64,000 nt of DNA from Maribacter ulvicola. Its GTDB lineage: Bacteria; Bacteroidota; Bacteroidia; Flavobacteriales; Flavobacteriaceae. Made by a program: the position numbers and the translations under genes. Positions 54,101 through 62,042 of the stretch are shown one piece after another (position 1 is the first letter of the stretch; the number at the start of each line of letters is the position of its first letter). Below the pieces are notes generated by a model, which was not told where the DNA came from, did not search any database, and saw nothing but the letters and a program-made list of their open reading frames with translations. The stretch lies in NCBI RefSeq assembly GCF_900155985.1, contig NZ_FTMA01000002.1:1-64000 (forward strand). The letters are read 5' to 3'.

Positions 54101-55060
54101 CTATTCTAACAGTTGGTTGTTTATTTCTTCTGAAACGATATATCTTTTTTCTTCTTTCTTAGAGCGTATTAATATTTCTCCTATAAATCCTGCTAGAAAC
54201 AATTGAGTTCCTAAGACCATGGCTATAAGTGAGATGTAAAATTGTGGACGATCGGTTATTAATCTGCCAAATTTGTTAATGAACATTTTATCTATACCTA
54301 AATAGATAGCAAATCCAAATCCGATCAAAAACATTAAAACGCCTAATGCCCCAAACAAGTGCATAGGTCGTTTGCCAAATCTAGAAACGAACCAAATGGT
54401 CAATAAATCTAGAAATCCATTAATAAAGCGTTCTATACCAAATTTTGTTTTACCATATTTACGTGCTTGGTGTTGTACTACCTTTTCACCAATTTTTGAA
54501 AAGCCTGCATTTTTGGCAAGGACAGGAATGTATCTGTGCATTTCGCCAGAGACTTCAATGTTCTTGACAACGTCTTTTGCGTATGCTTTTAGACCGCAGT
54601 TAAAATCATGCAGTCGTACTCCAGAGGTACGCCTAGCTGCCCAATTGAATAATTTAGAAGGTGTGTTTTTAAAGAGGATAGAATCGTAACGTTTCTTTTT
54701 CCACCCAGAAACCAATTCATAACCTTCATTGGTTATCATATTATATAACTCTGGAATTTCCTCTGGGTTGTCTTGTAGATCGGCATCCATGGTAATGATT
54801 ACATCTCCTACCACAGCTTTAAATCCGGCATGTAATGCTTGCGATTTTCCGTAGTTACGTAAAAAATGAATTCCTTTTACAGCAGGATTTTGATTGGATA
54901 ATTTTGAAATGATATTCCAAGAGTTGTCTGTACTGCCATCATCAACGAACAGTATTTCATAAGAAAAATGATTGGATTGCATTACGGATACAATCCAATC
55001 ATGAAGTTCTTTAAGTGACTCTTCTTCGTTAAGTAAAGGAATTACTATTGATAATTGCAT
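54101..55060 (-). CDS. Family 2 glycosyltransferase, DPM1/GtrB type, membrane-bound
   Basis: The 319-residue enzyme has a GT2 catalytic domain (1-225): SIVIPLLNEEESL, DDGSTDNSW, the DXD-like MDADLQDNPEEI motif, and FNCGLKAYAKDVV. It ends with two membrane helices (about 233-252 and 270-292) and a basic tail. Such enzymes load sugars on polyprenyl phosphate at the inner membrane. It lies 43 bases upstream of the phosphohexomutase on the same strand and heads a mutase-ABC exporter string, suggesting an envelope glycan or lipid function. Confidence 0.92.
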   Translation of the reverse strand: MQLSIVIPLLNEEESLKELHDWIVSVMQSNHFSYEILFVDDGSTDNSWNIISKLSNQNPAVKGIHFLRNYGKSQALHAGFKAVVGDVIITMDADLQDNPEEIPELYNMITNEGYELVSGWKKKRYDSILFKNTPSKLFNWAARRTSGVRLHDFNCGLKAYAKDVVKNIEVSGEMHRYIPVLAKNAGFSKIGEKVVQHQARKYGKTKFGIERFINGFLDLLTIWFVSRFGKRPMHLFGALGVLMFLIGFGFAIYLGIDKMFINKFGRLITDRPQFYISLIAMVLGTQLFLAGFIGEILIRSKKEEKRYIVSEEINNQLLE

Positions 55061-55106
55061 GCGAAACTTCTGGTATGTTCTCCAAAAATACTACAATTAC
55101 TTAGCA

Positions 55107-55628
55107 TTAATAAGCAGCTTCTTCTTTTTTCAAGATTAAGCCGGTTATTAGACCAAAAATTAACCCGATAAGAACATTGATAATAATTAATATTGGATAT
55201 GAAATCCAAGCAAAACTCTTATTCATCTCTATCCCTTGATTAATTTGTTCTTCGGTAAGGCTAGGATTGTCTGCCATTGCTTTAATCTTACCTATTTCAT
55301 AAACTTTGTCCATATAGCCAGGTTCTATAACATTAGATAGTATAAAGAAATATAATAATCCAACTATTGCAGCTATAAGTGCAACACCGGCTCCAACTTT
55401 TAAAGCATTGGAAATACTTAAAAATCCGCCACCTGCTTTCTTGAATTGAATAATTGCAAAAATAATTCCAGCTGCTAAAATTAAGGTTTGGGTAATTTGA
55501 ATAGCGGCCCCTTGCTCATAATGCATCTCCATTACAAAAAGCATTACTCCGAATACAACACCGATTAGTCCGGTGAGTAAGCCGTAATTCATTGCAAATT
55601 TTCCTGTTTTCGGTTGATTTTCTTCCAT
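55107..55628 (-). CDS. DUF4199 membrane protein
   Basis: The 173-residue protein has four hydrophobic segments (about 12-32, 42-62, 75-97 and 140-165), with GGGFLSISNALKVGAGVALIAA between segments 2 and 3, a DUF4199 hallmark. A cytoplasmic or periplasmic loop (about 100-135) is charged. The function is unknown. It precedes the glycosyltransferase by 46 bases on the same strand and probably shares its transcript; this pairing is common in Flavobacteriaceae to my knowledge. Confidence 0.85.
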   Translation of the reverse strand: MEENQPKTGKFAMNYGLLTGLIGVVFGVMLFVMEMHYEQGAAIQITQTLILAAGIIFAIIQFKKAGGGFLSISNALKVGAGVALIAAIVGLLYFFILSNVIEPGYMDKVYEIGKIKAMADNPSLTEEQINQGIEMNKSFAWISYPILIIINVLIGLIFGLITGLILKKEEAAY

Positions 55629-55730
55629 GATACAAAGTGATTATAGGTTGTTTTGTTTGTTAGTATGGTGTTAAGCAATATTGTTACAAAAGTGGTAAAA
55701 TTAAATTTTAATATTTTTTTACATTTGTAA

Positions 55731-55760
55731 TTGTCTGTTGATAGAATTTCACTATTTTTG
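55731..55760 (+). promoter_or_regulatory. Bacteroidota sigma-A promoter of the L31 gene
   Basis: TTG at 55731-55733, a 19-base spacer and TATTTTTG at 55753-55760 match the TTG-N19-TAnnTTTG consensus exactly. The ATG at 55810 is 49 bases away, leaving a short leader. Confidence 0.8.
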
Positions 55761-55809
55761 CAGCCTTAAAATGAGTGCCCGTCGGAATGGGTGCGTTAAA
55801 GTTTTTAAA

Positions 55810-56082
55810 ATGAAAAAAGACATACACCCAGAAAATTATAGAATCGTGGCCTTTAAGGACATGTCTAACGAAGAAGTATTTTTAACAAAATCAACAGCAA
55901 ATACTAAAGAGACTTTAGAAGTTGACGGAGTTGAGTATCCATTGGTAAAATTGGAAATTTCAAGAACTTCTCACCCTTTTTACACAGGTAAATCTAAATT
56001 ATTGGATACAGCAGGCCGTATTGACAAGTTCAAGAACAAGTACAAGAAGTTTGTTAAAGAAGAGAAAAAAGAAGAAGAATAG
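55810..56082 (+). CDS. rpmE2: 50S ribosomal protein L31, type B (zinc-free)
   Basis: From the ATG at 55810 the protein has 90 residues, [20 protein letters not shown] and on, with the [11 protein letters not shown] core near residue 52 and the [12 protein letters not shown] helix at the end. It has no cysteine, so it is the zinc-independent paralogue. The upstream in-frame TTG start (55738) is part of the promoter region and is rejected. The acidic Glu-rich tail is typical of Bacteroidota. It is a ribosome subunit protein, with its own promoter and terminator. Confidence 0.93.
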   Translation: MKKDIHPENYRIVAFKDMSNEEVFLTKSTANTKETLEVDGVEYPLVKLEISRTSHPFYTGKSKLLDTAGRIDKFKNKYKKFVKEEKKEEE

Positions 56083-56107
56083 TATTTTTATTCTTTCTAT
56101 TACATAT

Positions 56108-56140
56108 AACGCCTTCGAAATTTTCGAAGGCGTTTTTTTT
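56108..56140 (+). terminator. Rho-independent terminator after L31
   Basis: CGCCTTCGA at 56110-56118 pairs with TCGAAGGCG at 56124-56132 around an AATTT-type loop, followed by T8. Confidence 0.88.
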
Positions 56141-56227
56141 GCGTTTAACTTTGAAATACTGGAACTTATCTAATATATATAGATGCTCTTTGGATATTTG
56201 TTAATTTTGACAAAAAAATCATCTTGT

Positions 56228-57403
56228 ATGAACTTTATCCTTTTTGACGGTCCTCGTAGAGATCATCTTTTACCTTTTACATTTACGCGACCCGTTTCTG
56301 AAGTTCGTGTTGGTATAATGACCTTGAAAGAAAGGTGGGAGGCCTATTTAAAAGTTTCGGTAACATCTTTTACGGAAGAATATTTAAGTGTCAAGTATCC
56401 AGTTAAGTTAGAAGATTTTAATTTATTTATAGATGCATCTGTTTTACCATCTGAGAGTTTGGTAAAAATTGTCAGTTCATTGAAGGAGGGTGAAGTAATA
56501 AAGTCAGGAGATTTAATAATAGCATATTCTGGTGCATCGGTCAAAAATTCTGATGAGTTAAGTGGTTTTAAACAAATTGAATTCCATGATAATTTTGTTC
56601 AAATCAATAACACCTGGGATATTTTTGAAAAAAACGCAGCTATACTACAAGCCGATTTCGATTTTATTACACAAGGGCGTAAAAGTCAGCCAATTTCAAA
56701 AACGAATCAGGTAGTTCATCCAGAGCGTATATTTCTAGAGGAAGGGGCAAAAGTTGAGTTTAGTATTTTAAATGCTACCGACGGACCTATTTACTTGGGG
56801 AAAAATTCTGAAATTTGGGAGGGTAGCCTTATACGTGGTGCTTTGGCACTATGTAATAATGCCATTATTAAAATGGGCGGTAAGCTATATGGGGCAACCA
56901 CTATTGGTCCGTACAGCAAGGTTTGTGGAGAGGTTAGTAACTCGGTTATTTTTGGATATTCTAGTAAAGGGCATGAAGGATATTTGGGGAACGCCGTACT
57001 GGGTGAGTGGTGTAATATTGGGGCAGATTCCAATAACTCCAACCTTAAGAATAATTATGCAAAAGTTCGTTTATGGGATTATGCAACAGAGCGTTTTGAA
57101 CAAACCGGATTACAGTTTTGTGGACTTATGATGGGTGATCATAGTAAAACAGCCATAAATACTATGTTTAATACAGGGACTGTTATAGGTGTAAATTCTA
57201 ATATATATGTTCCAGGTTTTCCTAGAAATTTTGTACCAAGTTTTAGTTGGGGCGGCGCAACTGGCTTTACGGCTTATCAGCCAGTAAAGGCATTTGATGC
57301 GGCTAAAGTGATGATGGCTAGAAGGGGAGTGGAATTTAACGACGTTGATGCTGATATTCTTACCCATGTATTTGAGATAACAAAAAAGTGGAGAATGTAT
57401 TAG
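56228..57403 (+). CDS. GlmU-family nucleotidyltransferase/acyltransferase-like protein
   Basis: The 391-residue protein begins MNFILFDGPRRDHLLPFTFT, matching the Bacteroidota GlmU family in which the pyrophosphorylase domain (1-170) lacks the usual GxGTRM loop. Residues 170-370 form a left-handed beta-helix with hexapeptide repeats (GPIYLGKNSEIWEGSLIRG, GPYSKVCGEVSNSVIFG). True GlmU makes UDP-GlcNAc; here the altered N-terminus makes the reaction uncertain. The chosen ATG starts the conserved region. It lies between L31 and mtaB with separate signals. Confidence 0.88.
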   Translation: MNFILFDGPRRDHLLPFTFTRPVSEVRVGIMTLKERWEAYLKVSVTSFTEEYLSVKYPVKLEDFNLFIDASVLPSESLVKIVSSLKEGEVIKSGDLIIAYSGASVKNSDELSGFKQIEFHDNFVQINNTWDIFEKNAAILQADFDFITQGRKSQPISKTNQVVHPERIFLEEGAKVEFSILNATDGPIYLGKNSEIWEGSLIRGALALCNNAIIKMGGKLYGATTIGPYSKVCGEVSNSVIFGYSSKGHEGYLGNAVLGEWCNIGADSNNSNLKNNYAKVRLWDYATERFEQTGLQFCGLMMGDHSKTAINTMFNTGTVIGVNSNIYVPGFPRNFVPSFSWGGATGFTAYQPVKAFDAAKVMMARRGVEFNDVDADILTHVFEITKKWRMY

Positions 57404-57456
57404 GAAGTAGTTGTAAACTTATTTGATTGTTGTAATGCGACTGAGTTTGGTTTAAG

Positions 57457-57464
57457 TATTTTTG
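57457..57464 (+). promoter_or_regulatory. Candidate -7 box for mtaB
   Basis: TATTTTTG fits the -7 consensus and lies 22 bases before the ATG of mtaB. The nearest TTG upstream (57430-57432) is 24 bases away, longer than the 19 seen elsewhere. Confidence 0.4.
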
Positions 57465-57486
57465 CGTTTTTAAATAGATGATTTAG

Positions 57487-58815
57487 ATGAAGAAGAAAGT
57501 GGCTTTTTACACTTTAGGGTGTAAGTTGAACTTTTCAGAAACCTCTACCATAGCCCGTAGTTTTGCAGACGAGGGATTCGATAGGGTAGATTTTTCAGAA
57601 GAAGCGGATATGTATGTTATAAATACGTGTTCTGTAACCGATAATGCCGATAAAAAATTCAAGACTATTGTAAAAAAGGCACAAAAAATAAATCCTGATG
57701 CTTTTGTAGCGGCTGTAGGTTGTTATGCGCAATTGAAACCGGAAGAATTGGCTGATGTTGACGGGGTGGATTTGGTTTTAGGGGCTACGGAGAAATTTAA
57801 GATTACAGATTATATAAATGATTTAACCAAAAATGATCACGGTAGGGTGCACTCTTGTGAAATTGCCGATGCTGATTTTTATGTTGGTAGTTATGCAATT
57901 GGTGATAGAACAAGGGCTTTCTTGAAAGTTCAGGATGGGTGCGATTATAAATGTACCTATTGTACAATTCCATTAGCTCGTGGTATTTCTAGAAGCGATA
58001 CTTTGGATAATGTTCTTAAAAATGCAGCAGATATTTCAGCGCAAGGAATTAAGGAGATTGTATTGACCGGGGTAAATATAGGAGACTACGGTAAAGGAGA
58101 ATTCGGTAATAAAAAACATGAACATACTTTTTTAGATCTAGTAGAAGCGTTGGATGATGTAGATGGTATTCATCGTTTACGAATTTCTTCAATTGAGCCC
58201 AATCTATTAAAAAACGAGACCATTGAATTTGTTTCTAGAAGCAAAACCTTTGTACCTCATTTTCATATTCCTTTGCAAAGTGGAAGTGATGATCTTCTAA
58301 AATTAATGAAGCGTCGTTATATGACGAATCTTTATAAGGAGAGAGTAGAAAAGATCAGGGAGGTAATGCCACATTGCTGTATTGGTGTTGATGTTATTGT
58401 AGGGTTTCCGGGAGAAACCGAGGAACATTTTCTAGAGACGTATCATTTTTTGAATGATTTGGATATTTCTTATTTGCATGTTTTTACGTATTCTGAAAGA
58501 GATAACACGCCAGCTGCTACAATGGATGGTGTAGTTCCTAATAAAGTTAGAAGCAAAAGAAGTAAAATGTTACGTGGATTGTCTGTTAAGAAAAGACGTG
58601 CATTTTATGAGAGCCAGTTAGAAAATGAACTTTCAGTTTTATTTGAAGGAGAAAACAAAGAAGGGTACATTCATGGATTTACCGAGAATTACGTAAAAGT
58701 AAAATCACCGTGGAATCCTGAACTGGTAAATACGTTACACAAGGTAAGACTTACTACAATTGATAAAGATGGTCTAGTTCGTTTTAATTTTGTGAATGAA
58801 AAAGTAAAAGCATAA
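57487..58815 (+). CDS. mtaB: tRNA t6A37 methylthiotransferase
   Basis: This radical SAM enzyme adds a methylthio group to t6A37 of tRNAs decoding ANN codons. The N-terminal UPF0004 domain has cysteines in GCKLNFSE, NTCSVTD and VGCYAQL for the second iron-sulfur cluster. The radical SAM core has CDYKCTYCTIP (CxxxCxxC) at about 157-167 and EIVLTGVNIGDYG. The final 60 residues are a TRAM domain. The 442-residue length is normal. It is cytoplasmic. Confidence 0.95.
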   Translation: MKKKVAFYTLGCKLNFSETSTIARSFADEGFDRVDFSEEADMYVINTCSVTDNADKKFKTIVKKAQKINPDAFVAAVGCYAQLKPEELADVDGVDLVLGATEKFKITDYINDLTKNDHGRVHSCEIADADFYVGSYAIGDRTRAFLKVQDGCDYKCTYCTIPLARGISRSDTLDNVLKNAADISAQGIKEIVLTGVNIGDYGKGEFGNKKHEHTFLDLVEALDDVDGIHRLRISSIEPNLLKNETIEFVSRSKTFVPHFHIPLQSGSDDLLKLMKRRYMTNLYKERVEKIREVMPHCCIGVDVIVGFPGETEEHFLETYHFLNDLDISYLHVFTYSERDNTPAATMDGVVPNKVRSKRSKMLRGLSVKKRRAFYESQLENELSVLFEGENKEGYIHGFTENYVKVKSPWNPELVNTLHKVRLTTIDKDGLVRFNFVNEKVKA

Positions 58816-58817
58816 AA

Positions 58818-58850
58818 AAAAGCCTTTCAAATGAAAGGCTTTTAATTTTT
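58818..58850. terminator. Bidirectional rho-independent terminator
   Basis: GCCTTTC at 58822-58828 pairs with GAAAGGC at 58833-58839 around AAAT, with A8 before and TTTT-AA-TTTTT after. It serves mtaB and the converging acetyltransferase gene. Confidence 0.85.
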
Positions 58851-59146
58851 TAGATTCGAATACCAATAGGTAACATTTCCTTGTATTGTCTTCTGTTCTT
58901 GCGAAGAAATCCTGCTATATGAGGACTTGTAGGAACAACTCTAAGATTTTTTTCTTGAATAATACTTAGAACGGCTTTGATAAAGTTTTCTTTAAAACCT
59001 TCATCTGTAATTTCTTCAGGAACAACTAATTTAGTAAGAAAAACTTTTCGCTCTTGAGAAGAATATTCAATTTTGGCCAAATGACCTTCTACGGTTGTCT
59101 CAAATTGGCGTAGAAAAGAATTGTCATTAATGATAACATCGTTCAT
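58850..59146 (-). CDS. Small GNAT-family N-acetyltransferase-like protein
   Basis: From the ATG at 59146 the protein has 98 residues with the short GNAT form (YjdJ/Gtl3 type): strands in HLAKIEYSSQERKVFLTKLVVP, a helix with FKENFIKAVLSIIQEKNLRVVPTSP, and the final HIAGFLRKNRRQYKEM. No RGxG acetyl-CoA loop is intact, so activity is uncertain. It is cytoplasmic. The upstream codons to 59176 are open but non-conserved. Confidence 0.75.
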   Translation of the reverse strand: MNDVIINDNSFLRQFETTVEGHLAKIEYSSQERKVFLTKLVVPEEITDEGFKENFIKAVLSIIQEKNLRVVPTSPHIAGFLRKNRRQYKEMLPIGIRI

Positions 59147-59317
59147 ATAGATAATTTTAATGTTGCTTTTAGACAAAAAAAATACGATGTTCTCATATCG
59201 TAATTAGTCTTTAGTAAATGTTGTATAGGATATAACACATAGAAATAGATGTGTTTTTCACATTCTTTTACAAAAGTAGTTAAAAATTACATAATTTCCT
59301 AGTTTTTACTACGTTTC

Positions 59318-59986
59318 ATGGCTATACTAGCTATTATGATTCACGTGTATTGTATGCCGGGTATGGCGGCAGGTCCTGAAATTTTTGAGTATATAAAATT
59401 ACCAAAAGAAAGCTTTGAGCTTCATTTTTTAGAATGGAATGTTCCTTTAAGGAATATTTCGTTTAGTGATTATGCTCTAGATATGAGTAATAATATACAG
59501 CATAATAATGTGGTGTTGTTAGGGGTGTCATTGGGCGGACTACTGGTTCAAGAAATGAGTAAATTTATTGATGTGAGAAAGGTGGTAATTGTTTCTAGTA
59601 TAAAAACAAGATATGAGCTACCAAAACGTATGTTGTTTGCAAGATACACCAGTGTGCATAAACTGCTTCCTACAGGTTTAATTAATAATGTAGAATTACT
59701 TGCTAAGTATGCTTTTGGTGAAAGTGTAACGAAACGACTTTCGTTGTATGAAAAGTATTTATCCGTTAGGGATAAAAGTTATATAGATTGGTGTATACAT
59801 GAATTAGTTAATTGGAAGCAAGAAGTGCCATGCAAGAAATTGGTACATATACAAGGTGAAAAAGATACTGTTTTTCCCATTGAAAATATTAATAATTGTA
59901 TACCAGTAGTTAATGGAACACATACTATGATCATACACAGGGCAAGATGGTTTAATGAGAACTTGCCAACAATTATTTTGGAATAA
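59318..59986 (+). CDS. Alpha/beta hydrolase-fold protein
   Basis: The 222-residue protein has the nucleophile elbow GVSLGG with Ser71, HVYCMPGMAAGPEIF as the oxyanion-loop region, an acid in GEKDTVFP and a His near NGTHTMII, completing a plausible triad. The ATG at 59318 gives a short hydrophobic start; the internal ATG at 59336 (MIHVYCMPGM) may be the real start. No signal peptide is convincing. The substrate is unknown. Confidence 0.82.
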   Translation: MAILAIMIHVYCMPGMAAGPEIFEYIKLPKESFELHFLEWNVPLRNISFSDYALDMSNNIQHNNVVLLGVSLGGLLVQEMSKFIDVRKVVIVSSIKTRYELPKRMLFARYTSVHKLLPTGLINNVELLAKYAFGESVTKRLSLYEKYLSVRDKSYIDWCIHELVNWKQEVPCKKLVHIQGEKDTVFPIENINNCIPVVNGTHTMIIHRARWFNENLPTIILE

Positions 59987-60008
59987 GAAAGTTCTATATA
60001 TATCTTTG
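59978..60008 (+). promoter_or_regulatory. Bacteroidota sigma-A promoter of the lytic transglycosylase
   Basis: TTG at 59978-59980, a 20-base spacer and TATCTTTG at 60001-60008 match the consensus with one extra spacer base. The ATG follows at 60051. The -33 element lies within the last codons of the upstream hydrolase gene. Confidence 0.6.
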
Positions 60009-60050
60009 GTAGACTTGAGAATTGATAGAAATAATTAAAAAATAAAATGC

Positions 60051-61007
60051 ATGAAAACTATTAAAAATATATTGATGTTGTTAGGTGTTGTATTCGTTGC
60101 GGGTACTTTAATATTCGCGGTGAGAAACACTGATGATGCTGTAAATAGTGATAAGATAGTAGTCAATGATAGTGTTCAGAAAAACGTATCTAAATCATAC
60201 AAGATTTCTTCAATAGATATACCTGAAAATTTAAATTTTGCAGGAGAGATAGTGCCTCAGTCCGATCCAGAAATATTAGAACGTATTGATCGTGAGTTTT
60301 TGGTAAACACCTATTGGCAATCAAATGCGGTTCTTTTGATAAAAAGAGCAAATAAGTTTTTTCCTATTATAGAGCCAATTTTAGCTAAAAATGGTATCCC
60401 TGATGATTTTAAGTATTTAGCCGTTGCTGAAAGTGCATTGACAAATGTAGTATCACCGGCAGGGGCAACTGGTTTTTGGCAGATAATGAGAGAAACGGGT
60501 AGAGAGTATGGCTTAGAGGTGAACTCAAATGTAGATGAGCGTTACCATTTGGAAAAGTCAACAGAGGTAGCTTGTAAGTATTTAAATAGATGGAAAAATA
60601 GGTATGGTAGCTGGGCATTAACAGCTGCAGCTTATAATGCAGGACCTGGTGCTATCAATAAATATATGGGCATTCAGCAGGTAGATAATTATTGGGACCT
60701 ATTGCTAGGTAGTGAAACTGGTAGATATGTTTTTAGAATTATGGCGATAAAAGAAATCTTGTCTAACCCAGAGAAGTACGGTTTTCATATAGAGAAAGAA
60801 GATATGTATGAAGCCGTACCAACATTCAATGTTGAAATAGATAGGCCAGTTAGTGATTTTGCTGATTTTGCACAAGAATATGAAATCAACTATAAAATAT
60901 TAAAGCGCCACAATCCATGGTTAAGAGAGGCGCATTTAAATAATAATTCTCGTAAAAAATACACTATTGAAATTCCTAATAAAGGATATTATAGGGAAAC
61001 TAAATAA
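60051..61007 (+). CDS. Membrane-anchored lytic transglycosylase (MltD-like)
   Basis: The 318-residue protein has an N-terminal membrane helix (about 5-24) and a periplasmic SLT domain. The catalytic Glu127 lies in AVAESALTNVVSPAGATGFWQ, followed by EVACKYLNRWKNRYGSWALTAAAYNAGPGAINKYM. It cleaves peptidoglycan glycan strands, making anhydro-muropeptides. The C-terminal 60 residues (about 255-315) contain a LysM-like segment, YEINYKILKRHNPWL. It converges with the 61010 gene with only two bases between stops. Confidence 0.92.
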   Translation: MKTIKNILMLLGVVFVAGTLIFAVRNTDDAVNSDKIVVNDSVQKNVSKSYKISSIDIPENLNFAGEIVPQSDPEILERIDREFLVNTYWQSNAVLLIKRANKFFPIIEPILAKNGIPDDFKYLAVAESALTNVVSPAGATGFWQIMRETGREYGLEVNSNVDERYHLEKSTEVACKYLNRWKNRYGSWALTAAAYNAGPGAINKYMGIQQVDNYWDLLLGSETGRYVFRIMAIKEILSNPEKYGFHIEKEDMYEAVPTFNVEIDRPVSDFADFAQEYEINYKILKRHNPWLREAHLNNNSRKKYTIEIPNKGYYRETK

Positions 61008-61009
61008 AA

Positions 61010-61525
61010 TTAGATTTTCTTCATTTGTTGCTGCATCATTTTAATTTGATCGGTCAACATGTTGTTTTTATCTAGTTTCTTAGCTTCGTTAAGTAGCATT
61101 GTTGCTTCTCTTTTGCGGCGTTTTTGCATAGATATACCCGCTAAGCTTAATTTAGCCATAGCAACGTCATAATCCATAGTTAACCCAAGTTTTAGAGCTT
61201 TTTTAAAGAACTTTTCTGCTTGGGTTAAATTGGTTTGAGAGAAAATGATACCGTGTAAGTAGTTGTAGTACCCCTGTTGTTTAACCGTTAGTGCTGCTTC
61301 GGGATTTTTGATTTTATCTAACCAGTTCTTTGTTCCTGTTAAATCTTGCTTACGCATTTTTAGAAAGGCCAAAAGAATAATCTCGTTTCTAAAATAAAGA
61401 AAGATAAAAATTAAGGAGAATAGGATAAGAAAAATACCATTTCCTATATTGCCTTCAATAAATTGGTATATAGAATAAGCGATAATAAGTCCTGCTATTA
61501 TTAATTTTAAATTTTTATTGAACAT
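61010..61525 (-). CDS. Unrecognised membrane protein with a helical-repeat C-terminus
   Basis: The 171-residue protein has two hydrophobic segments (about 8-24 and 28-45), then a soluble C-terminal region (60-165) of paired helices resembling tetratricopeptide repeats (YYNYLHGIIFSQTNLTQAEKFFKKAL and AMAKLSLAGISMQKRRKREATMLLNEAKKL). TPR-type regions bind partner proteins. Its family is not known to me; it sits next to a peptidoglycan enzyme and upstream of rpmH in the opposite direction. Confidence 0.75.
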   Translation of the reverse strand: MFNKNLKLIIAGLIIAYSIYQFIEGNIGNGIFLILFSLIFIFLYFRNEIILLAFLKMRKQDLTGTKNWLDKIKNPEAALTVKQQGYYNYLHGIIFSQTNLTQAEKFFKKALKLGLTMDYDVAMAKLSLAGISMQKRRKREATMLLNEAKKLDKNNMLTDQIKMMQQQMKKI

Positions 61526-61692
61526 ATTTTAATTTTTATATCTCTAGTGATGTGTTGGTAGTCTTTTTTGAAATAAATCGTAACCCTATATAAATAAAGC
61601 GTTTTCAGTACCAAATTTAAATTTGGGCAAAATTAATCAAAAGCTTCGTTTTGTGGCGTACGGATTTATAAAAATATTTTTTTTCATAACCC

Positions 61693-61722
61693 TTGCTAAA
61701 GCAAAAACTCTTTGTATATTTG
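61693..61722 (+). promoter_or_regulatory. Bacteroidota sigma-A promoter of rpmH
   Basis: TTG at 61693-61695, a 19-base spacer and TATATTTG at 61715-61722 match TTG-N19-TAnnTTTG exactly. The ATG of rpmH is 70 bases further on, so there is a leader of about 60 bases. Confidence 0.8.
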
Positions 61723-61791
61723 CGCCCAGTTTTACCCGTCCAAATAAAAGGGCACATATCAAATAAATACAAAGCATTTAATATATAGGCG

Positions 61792-61953
61792 ATGAGCAAG
61801 AGAACGTTTCAACCATCAAAGAGAAAAAGAAAGAACAAGCACGGTTTTCGTGAGCGTATGGCTTCCGTTAATGGAAGAAAAGTTCTTGCAAGAAGAAGAG
61901 CAAAAGGAAGAAAAAAGTTAACTGTTTCCTCTGAACCAAGCCATAAAAAATAA
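61792..61953 (+). CDS. rpmH: 50S ribosomal protein L34
   Basis: The 53-residue, very basic protein reads [20 protein letters not shown] then [20 protein letters not shown], which is the L34 signature. It is a subunit of the large ribosomal particle. It is short enough to be missed by length-limited gene finders. It has its own promoter and a hairpin terminator before carB. The L34-carB neighbourhood is common in Flavobacteriaceae, to my knowledge. Confidence 0.97.
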   Translation: MSKRTFQPSKRKRKNKHGFRERMASVNGRKVLARRRAKGRKKLTVSSEPSHKK

Positions 61954-61979
61954 TGATTTCATTGTTTTAAAAATTTTTA

Positions 61980-62013
61980 GGTGTTACTTTTTTGAAAGTA
62001 GCACCTTTTTTTT
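61980..62013 (+). terminator. Rho-independent terminator after rpmH
   Basis: GGTGTTACTTT at 61980-61990 pairs with AAAGTAGCACC at 61995-62005 (one G-U pair) around TTTG, followed by T8. It lies 29 bases before the carB start, so carB probably relies on read-through or a weak local promoter. Confidence 0.82.
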
Positions 62014-62042
62014 GTCCAATTCCCAAAATATACAGTTTTAAA

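Noticed and set aside
55738-55809. N-terminal extension of L31 from a TTG codon
   Set aside because: The extension covers the -7 promoter box and leader, and L31 family proteins begin at [10 protein letters not shown].
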